Counted from the stretch's first letter, positions 1 through 12,065 are shown. The stretch is 64,000 bases of DNA from Mustela lutreola (GCF_030435805.1 NC_081305.1:54284001-54348000); one strand, 5' to 3'. A program made the numbers and translations. Notes: generated by a model not told the origin, from the sequence alone.

Positions 1-146
1 AGAGAGAGAGAGAGAGAGAGCACAAGCAGAGCAGGGGGGCATAGGGAGAGAGAAAGAGATTCCCGACTGAGCAGGGAGTAGAAGGACCCTGAGATCATGA
101 CCTGAGCCGAAGGCAGATGCCCAACCAACCGAGCCACCCAGGCACC
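1..146 (-). repeat. CAN SINE, cut by window start
   Basis: The reverse-strand SINE ends in gagccacccaggcacc, after atcatgacctgagccgaagg. Confidence 0.85.
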
Positions 147-440
147 GCCGCACACCAACTTTCAAGAGAGCAGAAAATGTGTAAACTACCTACATTCTTT
201 GGCCAACAGGCAAGTGTAGAAAGTAAAATTAAAAGTTTAAGCATCCTTACTCTCATCTCAGAAGAAGGAAAAAAATCAATCACCTCAAACTTAGGAAACA
301 CATCTCTAAATCAAATGAAATTGTACCTAGGAAGAAATCAAGAATCAAAACCTTAGAGTCCTTTTTGACTACTCTCTTTTCTCTCAAATTCCATAGCCAT
401 GTCAGAAAATCCTGTTGGAACAGCTTTTATTTTTTATTTT

Positions 441-628
441 ATTTTTTTAAAGATTTTTAAAATTTGTCAGAGAGAGAGAGCAAGCATGAGCAGGGGGAGC
501 GGCAGGCAGAGGGAGAAGCAGGATTCCCACTGAGCAAGGAGCCTGATGTGGCACCTGATCCTAGGACCCCAGGATCATGACCTGAGCCAAAGGCAGACGC
601 TTCATCAACTGAGCCACCCAGGCATCCT
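441..628 (-). repeat. CAN SINE
   Basis: A full reverse copy from the T-rich tail to gagccacccaggcatcc. It is rather diverged. Confidence 0.88.
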
Positions 629-639
629 GGCACTGTTTT

Positions 640-1300
640 AAAAATATATTCAAAATCTCACCACTTCAAATCAGTCCACTGTGACCATCCTGGCCCAAGC
701 CACCATCCTCTCTCACCATGTAGCCGGTTGCTACAGTAACCTGCTCACTGGCCTTGTGCTCTACCTTTAGTCCCTGTCCATTCTATTCCCCACAGTGGTA
801 GCCGGAGGGAACCTACCAGCATTTCAGCAAGCTCCTGGCCCTTCTCTGCTCAAAACTCTCCAGTGATTCTCATCTCAGAGAAAAAGTCAAAGTTCTGCAT
901 GTAATAGCCCTCTCCTTTTGTTTCTCTGATCTCACTACCTGCCACTCTACGGAGGCTCTCTACTTCCAAACACAGTCTGCTCCCACTAATGAATTTCAAG
1001 AAGCCCAGTCCCTAGTGATGGCACGCTCCTTCATTCCCTCCAGCAACCAACATTTTGAGCACCTCCTTTATGCCAGGCATGGGGATAAGGTGGTAACCAA
1101 GAATGAGACAGCGCCTGTCCTCATTCTAGTATGGAAGGCAGACAGTAAACAAGTTTGCAATCAAGCTAATTTGATAGCTATTAAGTACTATGCAAGAAAA
1201 ATAATGCAGGATAATAGGATAGAGGATTATGGGATGGGGGACAGTGGGGAGACAGTTTAGATAGGGTGGTCAGAAAAGACCTCTTTGAGGAAGTGACATC
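640..1300. repeat. L2/MIR-like relics
   Basis: Phrases such as aaactctccagtgattctca and gagcacctcctttatgccag recall L2/MIR-age repeats. Subfamily and borders are uncertain. From 1300 to 2060 I see nothing recognisable. Confidence 0.4.
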
Positions 1301-2069
1301 TGAGCAGAAAGCTAGATGGAGGAAAGCCACACCTGCTCCCTTTTTGCACTGCCCATACCCAACCTTCTCCGATTTAAAACTCCATTTTGCACGTGGGAAC
1401 CCTGTCTGGGTTCTGGCCCAGGCTCTGCTAGTAAATCACTGAATAACCTTGGTCAAATATTTTCTGCTGCTTTTCCGTCGGTCTCCTCATCTGTAACACC
1501 CGTGGGTTTTATGATTTGAGATGTAGTGATCCATCCAACTCTAAAATGCTAATTAATTGATGCTCTTTTCTGCCAGGCTTTACACGCAGGATGACTCCTC
1601 AGGCATCCCAGCTGCTTTCCTCCCCTTTACCCTTCCCTGGGCCCATCATTTCTCCTCTCCAGTTTACCTTCGGCTCTTGTTCCAAGGGCTCCTGGCTAGA
1701 TGGGCCTCAGCACACTTTCTTGCGTCTGCGCGTTTCCTTGGCGGAGTCCCAGCGGCCCAGAGGGCTTTCCAGACTTGCTGAGGGAAGCTCTCACTTTTGG
1801 ACGACAGACCTACTTAGGCTGACTGGAAAGCTGATTTTCTAGAAAATGCCGGAGACTAACAGTGAAGCCGATTAACTTGCTTTCACTTGGGATAACCACG
1901 GGACCAACGACTGAGGGCTTTACCTGGGGATTAACTTGTTAAGGGACTGGTTCAGAGGGAGCGTGTGAACTAACAGGACGGCTACAGAGCAGGCGGATTA
2001 TTGGATTAACTCATTCACTGGTCTGCAACCCAATGACCTGTGGACTCCTAAAGGCACTAATATGATCAT

Positions 2070-2490
2070 TACCAACCGACCGCTTGGTGACCCCCGGGGG
2101 GGCCTTGAGGCTGACCAGGTGACCCACCAGGTGGCAGGCGGAAGGCAGTCAGGCCCCATGAACGGACGGACGGACTGAAAAGCAGGTGGTTGCTCTCAGG
2201 GGGCGGCCGCGTCTGACTGACCCCCCCCCCCCACCAGAGACTCGAGGCGCCGCCCTGGAGCCTGAAGGTGTCGCCCCCCACCACCCCCAACGAACCTGAC
2301 TCCTGAACCGGGCACCCACCGCCTGACTGAGAAGCCCCGCTTTCCTGTAAGCCCAGTCCGGGCAGGCCCAACGCAAATCTCGCACTCAACGGCTGCCAGA
2401 AGAGCCAACAAGCTAAGACAGGCTCGTGACGCCAAGAGACTTTGCTCTGCGGCGCGGGGAAGGCTGTGGGGGAGCCTGGAGTCTCGGTTG
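2070..2490. promoter_or_regulatory. CpG-rich segment (candidate promoter island)
   Basis: Roughly 30 CpGs fall in about 420 bases, with high GC and a gcggccgc site near 2202. The rest of the window is CpG-poor. It lies directly next to the CCAAT array at 2532-2704. No exon of a known gene is recognised beside it. Confidence 0.6.
2124..2137 (+). promoter_or_regulatory. CTCF-like motif
   Basis: ccaccaggtggcag matches the CTCF core closely and lies within the CpG-rich segment. Confidence 0.5.
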
Positions 2491-2531
2491 GTTCTGCCCT
2501 ACCGCCTCAGATGGGTGTGCCTAGCCTGCAG

Positions 2532-2704
2532 CCAATCAGCAGTTGATGGGATTATTCTACAGCCAATCAGCGACTGGATAGGCCTACCCTGAAGGCAATC
2601 AGCGACTACACACCCATTCCGCAGCCAATCAAAGGCTGCACTCGTCCTCACGCTGCAGCCAATCAATGAGGCAGCTGTAGCCCGCAAGCAGGACTTGAGC
2701 CAAT
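2532..2704 (+). promoter_or_regulatory. Array of six CCAAT (NF-Y type) boxes
   Basis: CCAATCA boxes start at 2532, 2563, 2625, 2659 and 2700, with a variant gcaatca at 2595. Spacings are 31, 32, 30, 34 and 41 bases. Each sits in a degenerate unit resembling cagccaatcagcgact. NF-Y binds CCAAT, and spacing near three helical turns is typical of cooperative sites. It could be a host promoter or the promoter of an old LTR. Confidence 0.65.
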
Positions 2705-2740
2705 CAGGCGGTGCTGTGGGAATGTGGATGCTTTCTTTTT

Positions 2741-2936
2741 CTTTTTCTTTTATTTTTATTTTTATTTATTTATTTGACAGAGAGAGATGACAAGCAGGCA
2801 GAGGCAGGCAGAGAGAGAGGAGGAAGCAGGCTCCCCGCTGAGCAGAGAGCCCGATGCGGGGCTCGATCCCAGGACTCCGAGATCATGACCTGAGCCGAAG
2901 GCAGCGGCTCAACCCACTGAGCCACCCAGGCGCCCC
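2741..2936 (-). repeat. CAN SINE with target-site duplication
   Basis: The full reverse SINE is flanked by ggatgctttcttttt at 2726-2740 and 2937-2951. It landed right beside the CCAAT array. Confidence 0.92.
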
Positions 2937-3329
2937 GGATGCTTTCTTTTTAGAGAAGTTTTTCTTGATGTTTCTAATGAAAACTACTCTACTACCTTCC
3001 TCACTCAGGAAGTTCCTGAGTTCCTCAGAACTTCGTTTAATGAGTTCTGCTCATTAAACACGTTCTTAACCACTGAACATTTCCTTTTTCCACTGAACAT
3101 TTTCAAAAACACTTATTGCCACTAAGTTACAGTTTTGCTTATGGTTTGACTCCTTCACTAGAAGGTAAACTCACTGTAAGCAAAGTTTTGTTTTGTCTTT
3201 TTTCACTGTGGTTTCTTGCATGCTTGGAATATTGAGGATATTTAATATTCATCGATATGTTTTCATTTAATCTTGGACAAGCCGAGGGGACAGGAACTCA
3301 AAGTTTCATGTTGGCAGTATCAGATTCAT

Positions 3330-3467
3330 CTTACTGAAATATAGCTCTGACCATGTCTCCCCTGTACATGTTCTATCTCCCCTACCAGACTGTAAGCTCC
3401 TTTGGGGCAGGATCTGCGTTGGAGTCATCTTTGTATCTCCCACAGTACTTGTCAATACATATTTCTT
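3330..3467. repeat. L2-like relic
   Basis: agactgtaagctcctttggg with its surroundings is typical of L2 3' sequence; it continues beyond the SINE at 3468. Confidence 0.45.
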
Positions 3468-3682
3468 TTCTTTCTTTCTTTCTTTTTAAATATTTTATTT
3501 ATTTATTTTTAAAGATTTTTATTTTTATTTTTATTTATTTGACAGAGAGAGAGATCACAAGTAGGCAGAGAGAGAGGAGGGAAGCAGGCTCCCTGCTGAG
3601 CAGAGAGCCCAATGTGGGGCTCGATCCCAAGACCCTGAGATCATGACCTGAGCCGAAAGCAGAGGCTTAACCCAGGCGCCCC
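3468..3682 (-). repeat. CAN SINE
   Basis: A reverse copy with a tttc-rich tail and a head ending cccaggcgcccc. Imperfect duplications of aataaatatttctt flank it. Confidence 0.88.
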
Positions 3683-3759
3683 AATAAATATTTCTTAAAT
3701 GGAAAACAGCAATAAAAAAATTTCAGGTTAGGCATGTGTTTAGTTGGTGAGATACTGCC

Positions 3760-4335
3760 AAAGAATTTTCCAAGTGGAAGAACCAATTTACACTTAACGC
3801 CAGCAACCTGTGAGTTAGAGGTGCTCCACATCCTTGTCAACGCCTGGTAATAGCTAATTTTTAATTTTAGCCATTCTGGTGTTTTTGTAGTGATACTTTA
3901 TTGTAGTTTTAATTGCACATTCCTGAAGGGTAATGTTATTTTTATGTTTTTTAACTGAAGTTTAACCAACATACAATGAGGTATTAGTTTTAGGAGTACA
4001 ATATAGTTGTTCAACAATTCTATATGTACTCTTATAGAGTACATATCTTACAAACCCTTATAGAGTACATATAGAATTGTATATGTGCAATTCAAATAAA
4101 TTGCCTAACTTCATGTATTAAGAAACTAGATGAAGAAGAATAAACGAAACCCAATGTTAGCAGAAGGATTGAAATAAAAAGATTAAAATGGAGATGATTA
4201 AAAGAGAATGGAGCAACAATACTCCATTACTCATCACCTTAACTGTATAGTTTAATTCCCATTCTTTACTTCACTCATCTCCCCACCACCTCTCCTCTTG
4301 CAACCACCAATTTGCTCTCCATATTTAAGAGTGTA
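3760..4335 (-). repeat. L1 fragment, 3' part
   Basis: Antisense L1 text (attgtagttttaattgcaca, then a 3'-UTR-like stretch). Its right part is an inverted partner of 5848-5978. Confidence 0.6.
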
Positions 4336-4339
4336 TTTT

Positions 4340-4535
4340 GGGGGGGCACTTGGGTGGCTCAGTGGGTTAAGCCTCTGCCTTCAGCTCAGGTCATGATCCT
4401 GGGGTCCTGGGACCGAGACCCACATCGGGTTCTCTGCTTAGCAGGGAGCCTGCTTCCCTTTCTCTCTGCCTGCCTCTTGGCCTACTTGTGATCTCTCTCT
4501 CTGTCAAATAAATAAATAAAAATTTTTTAAAAAAT
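4340..4535 (+). repeat. CAN SINE
   Basis: A forward copy from cacttgggtggctcagtggg to aaataaataaataaaaa. Confidence 0.9.
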
Positions 4536-4689
4536 TTGTATTTTTTTTGTTTGTTCATTTGTTTTGTTTCTTAAATTCCAGATTCAGATATCTGATTTGC
4601 AAATGTTTTCTCTCGTTCTGTGGGTTGTCTTTTCACAATGTCAAAAATGTCATTAGAAGCACAAAAATGTTCAATTCTGATGAAGTTCA

Positions 4690-4990
4690 ATTTTTTAAAT
4701 TAACATATAATGTATTATTAGCTCCAGGGGTACAGGTCTGCGAATCGCCAGGTTTACACACTTCATAGTACTCATCATAGCACATACCCTCCCCAATGTC
4801 CATAACCCAACCACTCTCTCCCTCTAGCTCCCCCCCAGGAGCCCTCAGTTTGTTTTGTGAGATTAAGAGTCACTTATGGTTTGTCTCCCTCCCAATCACA
4901 TCATGTTTCATTTATTCTTTTCCCACCTCCCAAACTCTGCATGTTGCTTCTCTACTTCCTTATATCAGGGAGATCATGTGATAGTTGTTG
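4690..4990 (-). repeat. Carnivore L1 3' end, nested
   Basis: Antisense text (ccaggggtacaggtctgcga ... ccctccccaatgtccataac) recurs at 10285. It is flanked by gaagttcaattttt, so it jumped into the older L1. Confidence 0.7.
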
Positions 4991-5114
4991 AAGTTCAATT
5001 TTTATCTGACTTCGCCATCAGGATAAACTTGGCCTCATTGAATGAGTTAGGAAATATTCCTTTCTCTTTGATCTTTTTGAAAGAGTGTGAGAAGGGGTGG
5101 TATTAATTCTCCTT

Positions 5115-5232
5115 TATTTTTTTTCTAAGGATTTTATTTTTAAGTCATCTCTACAGCCAATATGGGGTTTGAACTTAGAACTCTAAGATCAAGAGTCACA
5201 TACTCTACCAACTGAGTCAGCCAGGCATTCCC
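5115..5232 (-). repeat. SINEC_c-type SINE
   Basis: A short variant head: actgagtcagccaggcattcc with atcaagagtcacatactcta. Confidence 0.7.
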
Positions 5233-5306
5233 AATTCTTTAAATGTTTGATAGAATTCACCCATGAAACCATCTGATCCTGAGCTTTTCTTTGTTGGGAG
5301 GTTTTT

Positions 5307-5521
5307 GTTTTTGCTTTTGTTTTTGTTTTTTAAGATTTTATTTATTTATTTATTTGACAGAGAGAGAAATCACAAGTAGGCAGAGAGGCAGGCAGAGAGA
5401 GAAGGGGAAGCAGGCTCACCACTGAGCAGAGAGCCCTATGCGGGGCTCGATCCTAGGACCCTGGGATCATGACCTGAGCCGAAGGCAGAGGCTTTAACCC
5501 ACTGAGCCACCCAGGCACCCC
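5307..5521 (-). repeat. CAN SINE with target-site duplication
   Basis: A full reverse copy inside the L1, flanked by two near copies of tgttgggaggttttt. Confidence 0.9.
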
Positions 5522-6279
5522 TGTTGGAAGGTTTTTGATTACTGATTCAATCTTACTAATTATAGATCTATCAGATTTTCCATTTGTTCATGATTGAGTC
5601 TTGCTAGTGTTTATGTGTTTCTAGGAATGTCTTCATTTGTCCAGGTTACCCAGTTTGTTAGTGTACAATTATTCACAGTATGCTTTTATAATCGTTTTTT
5701 ATTTTGGTAGAATCAGTAATAATGTCCTCACTTTTATTCCTCATTTTGTAATTTGAGTCTTTTACTTTCTTAGTTGCTCTAGGTAAAAGTAGGTCAACTT
5801 TGCTGATCTTTTTCAAAGAACCAACTTCTGGTCTTGTTGATTATCTCATTGTTGCTCCATTCTCTTTCAATCATCTCCATTTTAATCTTTTTATTTCAAT
5901 CCTTCTGCTAACATTGGGTTTCATTTATTCTTCCTCATCTAGACCCTTAATACATGAAGTTAGGCAATTTATTTGAAGTCTTTCTTCCTTTTTAAGGTAA
6001 GTATTTATAGCTTTCCACTTCTCCCTGAGCACTGCTTTCACTGCATCCCATGAATTTTGGTATTCTGTGTTTTATCTTTCTTTTGCCTGAGTTATTTTCT
6101 AGTTTTCCTTGCGATTTCCTCTTTGACACCCTGGTTGTTTAGGAGTGTGTTTTTTTATTTCCACATATTTGTGAGTTTTCCAGTTTTCCTTCTTGTCATC
6201 AATTTCTAGTTTCATTCCACTGTGACCAGAAAAGATGCCCTGAATCATTTCCTTCTTTTCAGATTTATTCAAACTTGTT

Positions 6280-7120
6280 CTGTGGCAAGAGGAATCCTCC
6301 TTCCCCTATTGCAATAATCCTCCTTTTCTTGTTGCAATAATCCTTTTGAACAAAGTTTCTATCTAAATCCATTTATTTTTTTAATGTGGCAGACTGGAGG
6401 ATGAAGCCCGGCTTTCTCAGCCTGGCTACAGGGGGCCCTTGGAGACCAGATGCCAGCCAGAGTTTCAGAGGGAAAATTAACCTTGTCTCCTTCACCTCAG
6501 GTTCCACCTATTGCAAACTGACTGTCCTTGCCCAAAAAGCTGCCAGGTCAGCTCCCACTTCCTTGCTTTGTATCTGATGTTATCACTACCTGGGCTGCTT
6601 TTTCCTCCTAGGCTTGGCCAACTCCTGCTTGCCCCTCAGGATGGAGCTTGAAAAGAGTTTCCCCTCAAAATCCTTTTCTAACCCTCTTCCCACCTCTGAG
6701 GCAGAGGTCAGAGCTTTCACCCTTGTGTCCTCAGACCATGGGCTCAACTTATCTGTTTAATATCCTATTCCCATCTTTATAGAGGCCTCATCATGCTGTG
6801 TTTTAAAGGTTGTGTATTTCTGTCCCTTCCCTGAATCCAATGGATGAACTTGAGCTCTTCTGAGGCCGAAACAGTTATCTTCTTCGCCTTGGTGTTCCCC
6901 AAATAGGCATGCAGTAAAAGTTTGGAGAATGAAGAAATGGGAAGAAAAGTAGGGATTTCTCAAGGTGTCCCTCACAGATGTTATGCAAAGTAACGGACTG
7001 TACTCAGTTGTTTTGTAACTGGCCAGGAGTGAAGTGGTGTTTGTGGTGACCTTGAAAAGAAGAACTAGAGAAAGTTGGTCATTCTGTTGAAGTATCTGTA
7101 TGAGTGCAGAGAAGGGTGGC
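6280..7120. other. No gene or named repeat recognised
   Basis: Unique-looking sequence with only short open frames and no splice-flanked coding exon. The 143-codon open frame on the minus strand at 6757-7188 is of ordinary composition and resembles nothing I know. Confidence 0.4.
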
Positions 7121-7127
7121 ACTAACC

Positions 7128-7368
7128 CAGTGCTTCTCAAGCAGTGACCTTTGTGCACCAACCTCCCCACTCCATCTACACTTGGCAATGTTCGGAGACA
7201 TTTTTGGTAGTCAAAGATGAGTAGAGGAAGCTCCTGACATTCTGGGGGTAGAGGCCAAGGCCATTGCTTAACATCCTACAGTGCACAGGACAGCTCCCCA
7301 CCATGAAGAATCATTCAGTCCCTAATGCCCAAATACCAATAGCATTGAGGTTGTTAAACCATGCCCTA
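7128..7368 (+). repeat. MER5A (hAT-Charlie) relic
   Basis: cagtgcttctcaagcagtga, then gttcggagacatttttggta, acatcctacagtgcacagga and cattgaggttgttaaacc follow the MER5A order. Confidence 0.8.
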
Positions 7369-8414
7369 ATCCAACACATGGGAAGCTACAGCGCAGGGGG
7401 TGGGAATCAGGGAGGAAATGCAGCTTGTCTGAGGAGGTGGATTTGAGGGGGATCTCAAAAGATAAGTATGTGCCATAAAGATGGAGAAACCCCTTTATCC
7501 ATCTATTGCAGTGAGATGGAACCATGTGAAGGAAGCATGGAGAGCACAACAGGGCATGGATGTTCTGGGAGTGACAAGGATGTGGCTGAGGTGTGTGAAG
7601 GATGGTGGTTGAGAGAAAAGGGTGTGGTAGGTGACAGTGAGATTGTGAAAATTCCTGAGTTGCTCTCATTGGAGTTGACCCCTCATCTGGAGGGAGAGGG
7701 GCAGTCACAGAAGGATGTTTAGCAGGGGAGGAATAGATGGCCTAATGGGGAACCTAGAGGCTGAGGAGGCAGCTGTTTTAATGGTCCTGGGGAGAAAGGT
7801 CAAGAAGACCTGATCCAGGCATGCGGGGGGGGGGGGGGGGGAGGAGATAGATCGGGAACTTGGTGACTCATGGGAATGGGCGATGAGAGAGGGGGAAGTG
7901 AAACAAAACCCCTGGATGTGAAGACTTGAAATAGGCCTTACACTTCTCCTTCCTCGCTTGCACATTAATGGCCTTTCCCTGGGACCTCAGGGTTAGTCGC
8001 CCACTTGATCAGGGTTGGGTAGACAACTTGATATCGTGCGTCTATAAATTGAAGCCTAGAGGTCATTTGACCAGTCAAAGGATTGCCTGGGCAGCGTTCG
8101 GCCCTTGGCTGAGTTCACTTTGACCAGTATCCAAGAGTTGCTCACCACACACTGGGGACAGAGCCTCCCTGTGTGCATTAATTCAGTGCATTCTCAAAAC
8201 CACCAAATGAGCTAGGAAATGTTGTTATCTTCATTGGAGGGAGGAGCAAGCGGAAGCAGCAACAGGTCAAGTGGTGAAATGGGCATTTGAATAACTTTGA
8301 AGAACTTAAGTCATTTTTCTTAATTAAGGGGAAATTCATGTAACATAAACTAGATGATTTTTTCATAAACTAGATGATTTTTATTTATTTATTCCTTTAA
8401 AACTAGATGATTTT
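7369..8414. other. Unassigned sequence with a G17 run
   Basis: A 17-base G run lies at 7825-7841. A MIR-like piece may lie near 8170-8290. No coding exon is supported. Confidence 0.4.
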
Positions 8415-8605
8415 TTTTAAGATTTTATTTATTTATTTGACAGACAGATCACAAGTAAGCAGAGAGGCAGGCAAAGAGAGAGAAGGGAGGAAGCAGGTTC
8501 CCTGCTGAGCAGAGAGTCCGATGCGGGGCTCGATCCCAGGACCCTGAGATCATGACCTGAGCCAAAGGCAGAGGCTTTAACCCACTGAGCCACTCAGGCT
8601 CCCCT
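8415..8605 (-). repeat. CAN SINE with target-site duplication
   Basis: Flanked by aaaactagatgatttt on both sides, inserted at the 3' end of an L1. Confidence 0.92.
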
Positions 8606-8606
8606 A

Positions 8607-9030
8607 AAACTAGATGATTTTAAAGTGAATGATTTAGTGGCATTTAGTACATCCACCATGTTGTGCAACCGCCACCTCTATCTGATTCCAGAACGTTTTA
8701 GTCACTCCAAAGAGGAACCCCACACCGACTAAACATTCACCCTTTCCGCAGTCCATGGCAGCCTGTAATCAGCTTTCCATCTCCATGAATTTACTTATTT
8801 TACGTATTTCATATAAATGGAATAATGAAATAAGTAGCCTTTGTGTCTGGAGTACCCCACTTAGCATATTTTTGAGGTTCATGCACATCATATGTATCAG
8901 GACTTCAGCCTTTTTTTATGGCTGAATAATACTCTGTTTTAGGGATAGACCACATTTTGTTTTTGCATTCATCCGTTGATGGGCATTGGGTTGTTTCCAC
9001 GTTTTGGCTACTATGAAGGGGCTTAAACAT
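8607..9030 (-). repeat. L1 fragment
   Basis: Antisense L1 3' text (agtacatccaccatgttgtg; tggctgaataatactctgtt; catccgttgatgggcattgg). Confidence 0.8.
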
Positions 9031-9884
9031 TTAACCAGTGTCCACTACCAACATCACAAAAACCACTTAGACGGTCTCTAGACCCTGTGATTAAAGATTA
9101 AAGCAATGGTGGAGAGATTAATGTGATCTCCTTCCAGAGGAGGGAGCTGCAGAGTCTTCCCCAGGATAGCAGGAAGGGGTGGAAGAAGGCTTAATGCTGC
9201 AAGTTGGGCCTTGAGTACTATTGGGGCACTTTATACCATGGCCAAGGGGACCTCATGGCTTCCAGTGGGGGAGGAAAAGATGCAGACTCATGAGATTCAG
9301 GAAGCGATTCAGACAGTGACCTCTTAGAGGAACAGCCAGAGAGGAGTGTAAATTGGAGAAGAGGAAGAGACCTGTTTCACCAGATCCCAGTGAGTGCCAG
9401 ACCAGAAATTGTGCCCTGGTGGGACATTGCAGTTAATGGAGACATGGGAGCATGATGCCCTCCTTGCTAAGATGGTGGGTACCAGACAGCATGTCCTGTG
9501 GAACATTCCCACATCCTGGAGGGAGAACCTAGGGGAGAACCAGACATGAGGAAAGACATGGAGCCAGTCTGGGATGCATTGAAAGTGAGGAGCCTGTGGT
9601 CCTTCAGTGAGACATGTCCAAGAAAACATGCAGGTTTAGAGTCCAGGAGAGAGCTCTGGGGTAGAAATACAAGCTGGAGGCCCCAGCAGAGCCCAGGCAT
9701 GTTGTCCCCTTGCACCTGAGTGGTAGGCATTTCAGAGGTTTCCTGAGCCCACTTCATGGGTTGTGTCCAAGGCTGAGTTCTAAAAGCACAGGGCCAGACA
9801 TAGTCCCTGCCCTGGGGGAGCTTAGAGTTGGTGGAAATCAGAGTTAGATAATTACAAGGATAATATTTTTAAAATCTTTTTAAA
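9030..9884. other. No gene or named repeat recognised
   Basis: Mixed-composition sequence with short overlapping open frames on both strands and none flanked by convincing splice sites. Confidence 0.4.
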
Positions 9885-10018
9885 TTTTTGTTTATTTATT
9901 TGAGAGAGAACATGTATGAGTTGAGGTGGGCAGAAGGAGAAAGAAAGAAAGAGAAGCAGACTCCCCTGAGCCTGGTACTAGGCTTGGTCCAGACCATGAG
10001 TTCATGACCTGAGTGGAA
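9885..10018 (-). repeat. CAN SINE, truncated
   Basis: A diverged reverse copy without its head; it ends in atgagttcatgacctgagtg. Confidence 0.7.
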
Positions 10019-10261
10019 ACCCCATCTTTTAAAAAAAATCTTAATGTAAATTCTGTTAAAGAGTACTATTCAAACAGAAAAGGGCACAAACCACAAATGT
10101 TTTACTCAAAAATGTTTCAGAGAGTGACCACATCTGAGCAGTTAGGACCCAGATCAAGATACAAATCATTACTGGAAGACCTCAGGAGGGCCCCACTGGA
10201 CCCTTCCTGTCACTACCCCCCAATGGCAACCAGTATCTACACTTCCAATGGCAAAGATTAG

Positions 10262-10590
10262 TTTTGTCTGTTTCTTTTTTAAAAATTATTTTTATTAACA
10301 TATATTGTATTATTTGCCCCAGGGGTACAGGTCTGTGAATCATCAGGCTTACACACTTCACAGCACTCAGCATAGCACATACCCTCCCCAGTGTCCATAA
10401 CCCCACCACCGTCTCCCTCCTCCACTCCCCCCAACAACTCTGTTTGTTTTGTGAGATTAAGTGTCTCTTATGGTTTCTCTCCCTCCTGATCCCATCTTGT
10501 TTTATTTTTTCCTTCCCTACCCCACAAACCCCCCACCCTACCTCTCAAACTCCTCGTATCAGAGAGATCATATGATAATCATCTTGGTTT
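10262..10590 (-). repeat. Carnivore L1 3' end
   Basis: Same antisense text as 4690-4990 (aggggtacaggtctgtgaat; catagcacataccctcccca; cagagagatcatatgataat). Confidence 0.75.
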
Positions 10591-11276
10591 TGTCCGTTTC
10601 GAAACCTCACATCAAAGATGTCACATAGTGAAGACTCTTGCGTCTGGATTATTTCACATTATGTCTCTAAGCTTCTCACGTGTTGTACAGAGCTGTTATT
10701 TTCTTTTTCCATTGTGTGAATACGCTGCAGTCTATCTACCTTACTGTTGATGGGCATTTGGGTGGGTTCAATTTTTTCCTGGCAGCCACAGCTGCCATGA
10801 ACGTTCTCGTACACATTCGGTGAATGCTTCTTTGAACTTGTGCTGGACACACACCTTGGAATGAAATTGCTGGCTCCATTCTCAGTGTCAGTCGAGAGTG
10901 ACCAGCATTCTCCCAAGGGTCTTGTACCAGTTCTCACTCCCCTCCCCCTTGACAATGTAGGAGAGTTCCAGTTGCTCCTCATCTTCACCAACACTGACAT
11001 TTTTACACAAGGGCCATGCTAACCTTCTCGGGTTCTTTCCAATTTTAGGATAGGTGCTGCTGAAGCATACTTGATATTCTTTAAGAAAAAAATGTCATTG
11101 TGGCAATGTAGACACAACTTACAATCTACTGTTTCAAGTGCACATTTAGTGGCATGAACTGCATTTACATTGAGCAATTGTCGTTATCATCTGTCCCTAG
11201 AATGGGTAAAATTCTATACCCATTAACCATTAATTGTCCATCCACATCCCCAACCCCTTTTTAAATAATGGGTTTT
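10591..11276 (-). repeat. L1 fragment
   Basis: Antisense L1 text (ttactgttgatgggcatttg; tgccatgaacgttctcgtac). Confidence 0.7.
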
Positions 11277-11468
11277 TTTTTTAAAGATTTATTTATTTAT
11301 TTGACAGAGAGAGAGATCACAAGTAGGCAGAGAGGCAGGCAGAGAGAGATGAAGGGAAGCAGGCTCCCTGCTGAGCAGAGAGCCCAATGTGGGACTCGAT
11401 CCCAGGACCCTGAGATCATGACCTGAGCCGAAGGCAGCGGCTTAACCCACTGAGCCACCCAGGCGCCC
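11277..11468 (-). repeat. CAN SINE
   Basis: A full reverse copy flanked by taatgggttttt. Confidence 0.92.
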
Positions 11469-11479
11469 AATAATGGGTT

Positions 11480-12065
11480 TTTAAAGTACTCCATTTTATT
11501 GTAGTTTAAAAAAACATAAATTTTATCATCTTAAATATTTCTAAGTGCGTGGTACAGTAGCATTAACTACATGTACATCATTAAGCTCTAGGAAGTGTTC
11601 ATCTTGCAGAACTGAATCCCTACCTACTGAAAGCTGTTTCTTGTTTCCCCTCCCATAATCCCCCTTTACCTTCTGTTTCTAAGAATTTGGTTACTTTAGA
11701 TACTTCGTATAACTCGTCTCATGCTGTGTTTGTCTTTTGGTGATGGCTTATTTCACTTGGTGTAGTGTCTTCAATACTTGATGTTCTTGATACCATTTTT
11801 ACTATTTTAATCATAGTGGTGGCTGTGCAGTGACCTAGCACTGGGGTCTTTACTTGCATTTTCTTGAAAGCTACTGACATTAAACACCTTTCTATATGCC
11901 TATGGGCCCTTTGAATATCTCGCTTTTTTATTAGGTTGTGTGCCTTTTTCTTACTGATTTTTGGAAGATTCTTATATATTCTTTTTATACTGTGAATGAA
12001 TCCTTCGTTAGACACTTGTATTGGGAAATATCTACTCCTGCCAGAGTTACATTCAGAAATATTTT
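11480..12065 (-). repeat. L1 fragment
   Basis: Antisense L1 text (acatgtacatcattaagctc; tgtgcctttttcttactgat). It probably lies within the 3' flank of gene A. Confidence 0.7.

Larger units (their letters stand above)
5000..6280 (-). repeat. L1 ORF2 fragment
   Basis: Antisense ORF2 text (caaagaaccaacttctggtc; cccatgaattttggtattct) is interrupted by SINEs at 5115 and 5307. Confidence 0.7.

Noticed and set aside
2500-2705. CRISPR-like or satellite array
   Set aside because: The shared part is only the short CCAATCAG core, units are degenerate and the spacers vary; a promoter array explains it better.
11928-11933. AATAAA on the minus strand as poly(A) signal of gene A
   Set aside because: It lies about 550 bases past the stop inside an L1 fragment; too weak to call without transcripts.
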